From positions 1 through 10,078 of the forward strand of contig NZ_JBFAPC010000186.1 in assembly GCF_040675535.1 (NCBI RefSeq): a stretch of DNA of 10,078 bases. The letters are read 5' to 3'. Within the stretch, counting starts at the first letter, position 1. Each line of letters opens with the position of its first letter. The stretch is from Patulibacter sp040675535. Its GTDB lineage: Bacteria; Actinomycetota; Thermoleophilia; Solirubrobacterales; Solirubrobacteraceae. The translations under genes and the position numbers were made by a program. Shown here in pieces: positions 1 to 5,494 of the stretch. The notes below the pieces were generated by a model, which was not told the DNA's origin, ran no database searches, and saw only the letters and a program-made list of their open reading frames with translations.

Positions 1-109
1 CCGCGGCGCCGGCGACGCCGACGCGGCCGAGGAAGCCGCGGCGCGAGACGCCCGCCGTCGCGGCGGCCGCCTCGTCGGGAGCGGGGTGGAGGTCGGTGCG
101 ATCGGGCAT
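1..109 (-). CDS. Tat-exported protein of unknown function, N-terminal fragment (runs off left edge)
   Basis: Only the first 36 codons are inside the window, starting at an ATG at 109 on the minus strand. The visible protein has a polar N-region, then the twin-arginine motif SRRGFLG at residues 22-28, then the start of a hydrophobic stretch (VGVAGAA). This is a typical Tat signal, so the mature protein is expected to be exported folded. The start is supported by a GGGAG ribosome-binding sequence four bases upstream, overlapping the TAG stop of the preceding gene, with only 8 bp between the two genes. It is therefore probably the third gene of the amidase operon. The mature domain lies outside the window, so no function can be given. 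The signal resembles that of the amidase two genes upstream (SRRHLIGKAGVAGAG). Confidence 0.75.
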   Translation of the reverse strand, partial: MPDRTDLHPAPDEAAAATAGVSRRGFLGRVGVAGAA

Positions 110-117
110 GCGGCTCC

Positions 118-756
118 CTAGGACGTCGTCTTGCGGGCGATCAGGACGGTGCGGGTGACCGTGACCAGTCGCCCGTCGGTGAACCGGGTGCGCAGGCTGA
201 CGGTGGCGCGGGCGCGGCCACGCGGGCCGACGGTCGCGCGGCCGAGCGCACTGGACGGGATCCGCAGGGCGGTCGAGCCCTTCGGCAGGTTCAGCACGCG
301 CTTGCGGGTGATCGTGCGCTTGAGGGTCGTCGTGCGACGCCGCGACAGGCGCTTCCTGACGGTCGTCGTCGCGTAGACCTCGATGCGCGCCTTCTCGGGC
401 AGCGTCACGCGGACGCGGATGCCCTTGGAGCGGAAGCTCGTCGGGGTGATCCGTGCCGGCGCGGACAGGCGCGGCGGCGTTGCCGGGCGGACCGTGCCGG
501 ACGGCGGCGCGGGGGAGACCGGCGCCGGCCCGCCGACGCCGGGGGCGTCCGGTGCGGGGCCCGTGGGCGGGTTGACGACGACGGGGTCCGGGGTGCCCGG
601 CGTGACGACGAGGTCCGACGGGTCGTACTGCAGCGTGTAGTGCGACTGCTTGCCGGTCCAGCCGATGGTCAGCGGGGTTGGCCCGACGACGGTCGGGTCG
701 ACGGGCATGTGCTCGAGCGACAGCGCCGGCCGGAGCGAGAGGGTGAAGAAGGGCAT
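118..756 (-). CDS. hypothetical protein, Pro-rich linker plus basic beta-rich C-terminal domain
   Basis: A 212-residue protein I do not recognise. Residues 1-50 are mixed and include IGWTGKQSHYTLQYDP. Residues 53-100 are a Pro/Gly/Ala/Val linker. Residues 101-212 alternate hydrophobic and polar residues, as in a beta-sandwich, with a strongly basic patch at about 134-153 (RKRLSRRRTTTLKRTITRKR). No signal peptide, twin-arginine motif or membrane segment is visible, which is odd between two Tat precursors. It may be cytoplasmic, or a domain whose export signal was lost or misplaced. The ATG at 756 lies 22 bp after the amidase stop with only a weak purine-rich sequence upstream (GAGACCGAGA), so the start is uncertain; Met17 is an alternative. 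The stop at 118 lies 8 bp before the next gene. Codon use matches neighbouring genes, which supports it being real. Function unknown. Confidence 0.6.
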   Translation of the reverse strand: MPFFTLSLRPALSLEHMPVDPTVVGPTPLTIGWTGKQSHYTLQYDPSDLVVTPGTPDPVVVNPPTGPAPDAPGVGGPAPVSPAPPSGTVRPATPPRLSAPARITPTSFRSKGIRVRVTLPEKARIEVYATTTVRKRLSRRRTTTLKRTITRKRVLNLPKGSTALRIPSSALGRATVGPRGRARATVSLRTRFTDGRLVTVTRTVLIARKTTS

Positions 757-778
757 GAGGGGTCTCGGTCTCTCGCGA

Positions 779-2815
779 TCAGCGGGGGCGCAGGATGTCG
801 GGGGCGGCGGCCGCGTAGACCTCGGGGTCGTTCGAGAACATCGGGTCGACCTCCTCGATCTCGAAGCTCGTCTTGGGCGTCGTCGTGCGGCGCAGGGCCG
901 TCGGTACGGGCGTGGGCTCCGGCGGGATCGCGCGGTGGTACTCGGGGAACGCGGCCTGGTAGTCCAGCGCGGACTGCACGATCAGGGGCTCGGAGAAGCG
1001 GGAGCCCCAGAACTGGGCGGAGATCGGCAGCGGCTCGCTGTCGGTCCCGAAGCCGATCGGGAACGAGACCATCGGCCAGCCGAGGATGTTCGGCGTCTGG
1101 AAGTACGTCCGCGAGCGGCTGAAGCCGCCGCCCGGCCGCAGCCCGATCTTGGCGCCGACGCTCATCACGAGCATGAAGTCGACGCCCGCGTCGTCCAGGG
1201 CCTTCTGGTAGTTCGCGGCCAGCTGCCGGCGGCGGCGGTTGCCCTCGCGGCGGACCCCGGCGGTGACGCCCGCGTGCACCGCGGCGAGGGCGGCGAACGT
1301 GCGCGGGACGGCGGAGTCGTTCGTCCCGCCCGGCCGGCGGCCGTAGTTGGCCAGGAGCGCGTCGCGATTGGCCGGGAACTGGTTGGCGAACGCCTCCAGC
1401 GAGTCCGCGAAGCCGACGTCGTAGAGGTCCGGGTAGCTGGCGGCGAACAGCGGCGTGATCGCCGTCCCGTCGACGGTCTGGAGCGTGTCGGTGTTGTTCT
1501 GGTACGTGTTGTTGCTCGCGAGGAGCAGGTCGAGCCCGGGGAACTCGATCACGGTGGCCCCGAGCGTCTGGAGCTGCCCGCGCAGGCGCGTGAACATCGT
1601 CAGGTAGTCGGCGTCGTAGCGCTGCTGCGGCGGGATCTGCGGGCCGGGATCGACGACGCCCATCCAGTCGGTCTGCGGGATCCCGATCGTCAGGCCGGCC
1701 AGCGGCTGGCTGCCGCCCTTCGGCGTCATCGGGATGGGCTCCCGCGGGAGCGGCGCCGAGAGCGTCTGCGGGTCGTTCTCCGCGTCCGCGCCCTGGATGG
1801 TGTTGAGGATCAGCGCGGAGTCGCGCATCGAGCGGGAGATCGGGCCGATGACGTCGACCGCGACGCGCAGCGGCATCACGCCGGCGACGGACACGAGCCC
1901 GAGCGACGGCTTGATCCCCGACGCGCCGTTGCAGGCGGACGGGAACATGATCGAGCCGCCCGTCTCCTCGCCGATGCACGCCGACGCGAGGCGGGCGACC
2001 GGCGCGACGCCGGAGCCCTGGCTGGAGCCGCCGGGGATGTACTTGGCGTTCCACGCGTTGCCGGCGAAGTTGCCGGTCGTCGCGCCGGAGAACGCGGAGC
2101 AGATCGTGTGGCCGAGGAAGACGACGCCGGCGGCCCGCAGGCGCGCCATCGCGGGGCCGTCCTCGACGCCGACGTTGCCCTTGAACGCGACGGTGCCGTT
2201 CTGCGCCGGGCGGTCCTTCAGGCCGATGGAGTCCTTGACGCCCATCGGGATGCCGCAGAGGTACGGCGCGGGCTCCCCGCCGCCGTGGCCGGCGTCGAGC
2301 CGGGCGTCGGCGGCGGCTGCCGCCTGCAGCGCCTCGTCGCGGGCGATCCGGACGAAGGCGTTCAGGTAGCCGTTGCCGCCGGGGGTGTAGTTCTCGAACG
2401 GCCCGTTGAACCGGTCGATCCGGTCCAGGTACGCCTGGGTCAGCGCGACGGAGGTGAGCTCGCGGGCCTGCAGCAGCGCGGCCTGCTCGACGGTGTCGAG
2501 GTCGACGATGCGGACGGTCTCCAGGCGCGTCTTGACCGACGCGACGCTCGGGAGGACGTCGGTGCCCGGGTCCGCGGCCTTCGCGGCGGCGGACGTCGCG
2601 GTCGCCGCGAGCACGCCGGAGGAGAGGACCGCGACGCCCGCGCCCGCGACGCCCGCCTTGCCGATGAGGTGCCGGCGGCTGAGGCCCGTCGGCTCCTCGG
2701 TCGGGGTGGCGACCGGGGCGGTCGACGCGGTCGTCGTGACGGCCGGAGCGTCGGCGTCGGCCGGCCGGTCGAGGACGTCGACGACCGTGTCCGCGGAAGC
2801 GGATGAATCTCGCAT
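779..2815 (-). CDS. Tat-exported amidase-signature family hydrolase
   Basis: A 678-residue amidase-signature enzyme, a family that hydrolyses amide bonds with a Ser-cisSer-Lys triad. All three residues are visible: Lys194 in GIPMGVKDSIG, the cis-Ser264 in PGGSSQGSG, and the nucleophile Ser288 in ETGGSIMFPSACNG. The Ser264-Ser288 spacing of 24 equals that in mammalian FAAH. A long polar N-region precedes a Tat motif, SRRHLI at 46-51, and a hydrophobic h-region to about residue 78, so the enzyme is predicted to be exported. Export, and the absence of gatB or gatC nearby, argue against a tRNA amidotransferase GatA role. The ETGGSI form of the nucleophile motif recalls the peptide-amidase-like subgroup more than GatA (DTGGSIR), but the substrate cannot be read from sequence. 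No other ATG or GTG precedes the Tat motif, and a GAGG lies 10 bases upstream of the start. It heads the leftward operon and is divergent from fliO. Confidence 0.93.
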   Translation of the reverse strand: MRDSSASADTVVDVLDRPADADAPAVTTTASTAPVATPTEEPTGLSRRHLIGKAGVAGAGVAVLSSGVLAATATSAAAKAADPGTDVLPSVASVKTRLETVRIVDLDTVEQAALLQARELTSVALTQAYLDRIDRFNGPFENYTPGGNGYLNAFVRIARDEALQAAAAADARLDAGHGGGEPAPYLCGIPMGVKDSIGLKDRPAQNGTVAFKGNVGVEDGPAMARLRAAGVVFLGHTICSAFSGATTGNFAGNAWNAKYIPGGSSQGSGVAPVARLASACIGEETGGSIMFPSACNGASGIKPSLGLVSVAGVMPLRVAVDVIGPISRSMRDSALILNTIQGADAENDPQTLSAPLPREPIPMTPKGGSQPLAGLTIGIPQTDWMGVVDPGPQIPPQQRYDADYLTMFTRLRGQLQTLGATVIEFPGLDLLLASNNTYQNNTDTLQTVDGTAITPLFAASYPDLYDVGFADSLEAFANQFPANRDALLANYGRRPGGTNDSAVPRTFAALAAVHAGVTAGVRREGNRRRRQLAANYQKALDDAGVDFMLVMSVGAKIGLRPGGGFSRSRTYFQTPNILGWPMVSFPIGFGTDSEPLPISAQFWGSRFSEPLIVQSALDYQAAFPEYHRAIPPEPTPVPTALRRTTTPKTSFEIEEVDPMFSNDPEVYAAAAPDILRPR

Positions 2816-3027
2816 GGAGCAGGGACCTCGTGGGCGTTGCGGAGCACCGTCGGGACCCGGTGCGAGTACGTCTTGCAGGCTACGAACCGCGGTCCGCTTC
2901 GCGGCTGTCCCGATGGCCCAAGTGGCGTGTTGACGCTTTCACCATCGTGCGAACTCCGCCATCCGGCGGGGTGCCTCGGCGGAGGCCGGGCGGGTGCTTC
3001 TGCACGTTTGTTCGACCCGCCGTCGGC

Positions 3028-3051
3028 CGTTTCGCAACCCGTTGCGAAACG
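3028..3051. promoter_or_regulatory. perfect 24-bp palindrome, probable transcription-factor operator
   Basis: The left arm CGTTTCGCAAC (3028-3038) and right arm GTTGCGAAACG (3041-3051) are perfect reverse complements separated by CC. The element ends two bases before the proposed sigma-28 -35 box. Its centre would lie roughly 47 bp upstream of the predicted transcription start, a position used by activators but also by some repressors. A further half-site-like sequence, GTTCGAAAC (3058-3066), follows in direct orientation. The arms are less GC-rich than the local background, so a chance palindrome of this length is unlikely. Its position between divergent operons suggests a dimeric helix-turn-helix regulator, but no regulator gene is in the window and I do not recognise the site. 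A terminator is unlikely because both flanking genes start here rather than end. Confidence 0.7.
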
Positions 3052-3053
3052 AC

Positions 3054-3080
3054 TCAAGTTCGAAACCTGAGCGCCGATCA
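3054..3080 (+). promoter_or_regulatory. sigma-28 (FliA/SigD/WhiG-type) promoter for the fliO-flhF operon
   Basis: The -35 element TCAAGTTC (3054-3061) matches 6 of 8 positions of the classic flagellar consensus TAAAGTTT. After exactly the canonical 11-base spacer, the -10 element GCCGATCA (3073-3080) matches 7 of 8 positions of GCCGATAA. Counted the Bacillus SigD way, TCAA and GCCGAT are 15 bases apart, also canonical. Transcription would start near 3087, about 32 bases before the fliO ATG. The orientation and the downstream flagellar genes fit. The match is seen directly; use by a flagellar sigma factor is inferred from the consensus. The -35 lies within an imperfect palindrome (3053-3071, CTCA.GTT...AAC.TGAG), so a regulator bound there could compete with polymerase. 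Confidence 0.8.
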
Positions 3081-3118
3081 CCCCGTCCGACGGAGCGCCG
3101 TGCTCCCTCGTACGCCGC

Positions 3119-3772
3119 ATGCCGACCCTCCGCGAACTCTTCGAACCAGCCCCGCCCGCGGGGCGGATCCGCACCGCCGCCGCGGGCTTCGCGCTGGCGA
3201 CGGCGGTTCTCCTGCTGGACCCCGCCGGCGCGCTCGCCGCGGCCGCGAAGGCGACCGGCGACGACGCTCCGCTGGACCTCGGCGCCGACGGTGCGGGCGG
3301 CCAGCAGGTCGGGGCCGGCGGGGGCGGGATCGCCCGGGTCATCGTCGGCCTGCTCGTCGTCGTCGCCGTGATCTACGGCGTGACCTGGGTGCTCCGGCAG
3401 GTCAAGGGCGCCCGCGAGGCGCCGACCGGCACCGGGCTGCACGCGGTCACGACGCTGCCGCTCCACGGCGGCGGGGCGCTGAGCCTCGTCCGCGTCGGCG
3501 ACGAGCTGCTGCTGCTCGGCTCCGGCGCGAACGGGGCGACCACGCTGCGCCGGTACGACGAGGACGAGGCGCGCGCGCTCGGGCTGTGGCCCGACGAGGA
3601 CGAGGCCGACGGCCCGCGGGCGACCGGGACGGGCGGACCGGGCGGTGGCACGAACGTCGCCTCGGTGCTCGGCCACACCTTCCGCTGGCTGCGCGCCCGG
3701 ACCCCCGAGGCCGTCGGCCGCGGCGCGACCACGCTGCTCGAGCGCCTGCGCGCGATGACGGTGCGCGGATGA
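3119..3772 (+). CDS. fliO: flagellar biosynthesis protein FliO
   Basis: A 217-residue membrane protein at the head of the flagellar export operon. In characterised systems FliO helps FliP oligomerise into the export gate. There is an N-terminal hydrophobic stretch (about 18-42), possibly a signal peptide or first membrane helix, then a Gly-rich segment and a clear membrane helix at 71-93 (ARVIVGLLVVVAVIYGVTWV). After it comes the FliO core, with LHAVTTLPLHGGGALSLVRV and GDELLLLGSG at about 107-136. The tail is longer than a minimal FliO: an acidic stretch (147-165) and a basic amphipathic end (about 180-217). The assignment rests on this topology, the core pattern and the position directly before fliP, since FliO sequences are poorly conserved. 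The start lacks a clear Shine-Dalgarno; no other ATG or GTG in frame precedes it closely. The stop overlaps the fliP start by ATGA. Confidence 0.88.
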   Translation: MPTLRELFEPAPPAGRIRTAAAGFALATAVLLLDPAGALAAAAKATGDDAPLDLGADGAGGQQVGAGGGGIARVIVGLLVVVAVIYGVTWVLRQVKGAREAPTGTGLHAVTTLPLHGGGALSLVRVGDELLLLGSGANGATTLRRYDEDEARALGLWPDEDEADGPRATGTGGPGGGTNVASVLGHTFRWLRARTPEAVGRGATTLLERLRAMTVRG

Positions 3773-4404
3773 ACGTCGACGGGCAGAACGCCGTCCAGGT
3801 GATGCTGCTGCTGGGGTCGATCACGCTGATCCCGGCGCTGCTCTTCTGCGTCACGAGCTTCACGCGGATCCTGATCGTCCTGGGCTTCGTCCGGGCGGGC
3901 CTCGGGACCCAGACCACGCCGCCGAACCAGGTCCTCGTCGGCATCGCGCTGTTCCTGACGCTGTTCGTCATGGGCCCGACGTTCGACCAGATCAAGGACC
4001 GCGCGGTCGAGCCCGCGCTCGCGGGGAAGATCTCGACCGCCCAGGCGATCGACCGCGGCCAGGAGCCGCTGCGCGAGTTCATGTTCAAGCAGACGCGCAA
4101 CAGCGACCTGAAGCTGTTCGTCCGCCTCGGCAAGGTCGACGCGCCCAAGACCCGCGGCGACGTCCCGACGCGCGTCCTGATCCCGGCGTTCGTGATCTCG
4201 GAGTTGAAGACCGCGTTCCAGATCGGCTTCCTCGTCCTCCTGCCGTTCCTGATCATCGACCTCGTCGTCTCGGCGACGCTGATGAGCCTCGGCATGATCA
4301 TGCTGCCGCCGGTCTTCATCTCGCTGCCGTTCAAGATCCTGCTCTTCGTCCTCGTGGACGGCTGGGCGCTGGTCACCCGATCGCTCGTGCAGTCCTTCGG
4401 ATGA
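3769..4404 (+). CDS. fliP: flagellar export gate protein FliP
   Basis: A 211-residue inner-membrane protein, the main component of the FliP5-FliQ4-FliR1 export gate. Family blocks are plain: FTRILIVLGFVRAGLGTQTT with PPNQV (31-55), then near the C-terminus PAFVISELKTAFQIGF (139-154), LMSLGMIMLPPVFISLPFK (171-189) and LFVLVDGW (192-199). The Met-rich MSLGMIM corresponds to the region forming the methionine gasket of the pore in Salmonella. The hydrophilic loop at about 71-135 is the expected extracytoplasmic domain. The start is the ATG at 3769 inside the fliO stop (ATGA). Unlike enteric FliP (about 245 residues with a cleaved signal peptide), this protein begins almost directly at its first membrane helix. 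The upstream in-frame open reading is only the fliO gene in another frame, so I do not extend it. Confidence 0.97.
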   Translation: MNVDGQNAVQVMLLLGSITLIPALLFCVTSFTRILIVLGFVRAGLGTQTTPPNQVLVGIALFLTLFVMGPTFDQIKDRAVEPALAGKISTAQAIDRGQEPLREFMFKQTRNSDLKLFVRLGKVDAPKTRGDVPTRVLIPAFVISELKTAFQIGFLVLLPFLIIDLVVSATLMSLGMIMLPPVFISLPFKILLFVLVDGWALVTRSLVQSFG

Positions 4405-4709
4405 CGAGCGGGCTCCACAGCGTCCTGGCCGACATGAACCAGGACTCCGCCGTCTCGATCGCGACGGACGCGATGCAGCTGGCGTTCAAGCTCGCCGCGC
4501 CGCTCCTGATCGCCGGCCTGGTCGTCGGCGTCGTCGTCTCGATCTTCCAGGCCGTCACCCAGATCCAGGAGCAGAGCCTCCAGTTCATCCCGAAGCTCGT
4601 CGTGTCCGCGATCGTGCTGCTGATCGCGGGCCCGTGGATGCTCTCGACGATCGTCTCGTGGACGACCGAGCTCTACGGCTCGATCCCCGCGACGGTGGGC
4701 CGCCGATGA
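4401..4709 (+). CDS. fliQ: flagellar export gate protein FliQ
   Basis: A 102-residue protein with two membrane helices (about 30-52 and 65-88) linked by the highly conserved VVSIFQAVTQIQEQSLQFIP (45-64), diagnostic of FliQ/SctS. Several copies pack around FliP-FliR in the export gate. The start is taken at 4401, where ATGA overlaps the fliP stop. This makes the protein somewhat longer than the usual ~89 residues. Met12 (ATG at 4434) would give a 91-residue protein and is a real alternative. Neither start has a good ribosome-binding site, so translational coupling favours the first. The stop overlaps fliR by ATGA. Confidence 0.96.
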   Translation: MTSGLHSVLADMNQDSAVSIATDAMQLAFKLAAPLLIAGLVVGVVVSIFQAVTQIQEQSLQFIPKLVVSAIVLLIAGPWMLSTIVSWTTELYGSIPATVGRR

Positions 4710-5494
4710 GCCCCCAGGAGACCGTGCAGCAGCTGACGGGCCTGCAGCCGGCGGCGTTCCTGCTCGTCCTGGCGCGCGTGTCGCCGCTGTTCCTCCTCGC
4801 GCCGCTGTTCTCCGCCAGCACGATCCCGCCGCGGGTCAAGGGCATCGTCGCCGTGGCGCTCGCGCTCGGGATGGCGCCCGTCGCGCTCGCCGGCCAGGTC
4901 GTCCCGACCGAGCCGATCGCGCTCGTCGAGCTGCTGGTCAAGGAGCTGATCGTCGGCGCCGCCTTCGCCTTCGCGCTGGCCTGCGTACTCGCGGGCTTCC
5001 AGGCCGTCGGCGCGCTCCTGGACATCCAGATCGGCTTCGCGTTCGGCGCCCAGATCGACCCGATGACCGGCGGCCAGGGCGCCGTCCTGGGGAAGCTCTA
5101 CGCGATGGTCGGGATCGCGATCCTCGTCGCGATGAACGGCGACCAGCTGATCATCGCCGGGCTCGCGCGGACCTACGACCTGGTGCCGCTGCTGGCGTTC
5201 CCGGACCTGCGCTCGATGGTCTCCGGGACGTTCGCCGCGTTCACCGGGATCCTCACCGCCGCGCTGCAGGTCGGAGCGCCTGTCCTGCTGACGCTGCTGC
5301 TCACCGACGCGGCGTTCGCGATGGTCTCGCGGGTCGTCCCGCAGATGAACGTCTTCGCCGTCGGGTTCCCGGCCAAGGTCGTCGTCGGGATGCTGATGAT
5401 CGTGGTCACGCTGCCGTTCGCGGCCGGTTGGTTCGGCGACCGCCTGACCGGCAGCGTCGCGTCCGCCCTGCAGACGCTGAAGGTCGCGGGATGA
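4706..5494 (+). CDS. fliR: flagellar export gate protein FliR
   Basis: A 262-residue polytopic membrane protein, the usual FliR length, present as a single copy that completes the helical export gate. Conserved elements include ARVSPLFLLAPLFSASTIPP (23-42), ELLVKELIVG (75-84), FQAVGALLDIQIGFAFGAQ (98-116) with DPMTGGQG just after, and near the end RVVPQMNVFAVGFPAKVVVG (209-228). Hydrophobic segments fit the expected six helices. The ATG at 4706 is chosen because it overlaps the fliQ stop and gives the normal N-terminus; an in-frame Met 24 codons upstream would only translate fliQ in another frame. The stop overlaps flhB by ATGA. Confidence 0.97.
   Translation: MSPQETVQQLTGLQPAAFLLVLARVSPLFLLAPLFSASTIPPRVKGIVAVALALGMAPVALAGQVVPTEPIALVELLVKELIVGAAFAFALACVLAGFQAVGALLDIQIGFAFGAQIDPMTGGQGAVLGKLYAMVGIAILVAMNGDQLIIAGLARTYDLVPLLAFPDLRSMVSGTFAAFTGILTAALQVGAPVLLTLLLTDAAFAMVSRVVPQMNVFAVGFPAKVVVGMLMIVVTLPFAAGWFGDRLTGSVASALQTLKVAG

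Larger units (their letters stand above)
2816..3118. other. divergent intergenic region between amidase and fliO operons
   Basis: About 300 bp with no credible gene. The right third (3028-3080) carries the palindrome and sigma-28-like promoter listed separately, and is visibly less GC-rich than its surroundings. A short inverted repeat (GGAGC / GCTCC, 3092-3106, 5-nt loop) lies in the predicted fliO leader; its only recognisable GGAG is about 23 bases before the fliO ATG, too far for a normal ribosome-binding site, so fliO has no obvious one. On the left side, facing the amidase, I found no convincing housekeeping -35/-10 pair; a TAGCCT in the leftward strand near 2876-2881 has no matching -35. 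The amidase promoter is therefore unassigned. Confidence 0.7.

Noticed and set aside
650..2806. Long plus-strand open frame opposite the amidase
   Set aside because: Its composition is Arg/Ala/Gly/Asp-rich with no recognisable motif, as expected for the antisense of a GC-rich gene; the minus strand encodes a complete amidase.
2930..2960. TTGACG as a housekeeping -35 box pointing right
   Set aside because: No -10-like sequence is present 16-19 bases downstream (the region reads ACTCCGCC), so there is no promoter pair.
3028..3051. Reading the palindrome as a transcription terminator
   Set aside because: The flanking genes diverge, so no transcript ends here, and no T-run follows on either strand. 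An operator fits better.
2803..3768. Long in-frame extension upstream of fliP
   Set aside because: It translates the fliO coding region in another frame into an Arg/Pro/Gly-rich string. The FliP family sequence begins at Met 3769, which overlaps the fliO stop.
4634..4705. 24-codon N-terminal extension of fliR
   Set aside because: It overlaps the fliQ coding sequence out of frame and resembles no FliR N-terminus. The ATGA overlap at 4706 gives the normal length.
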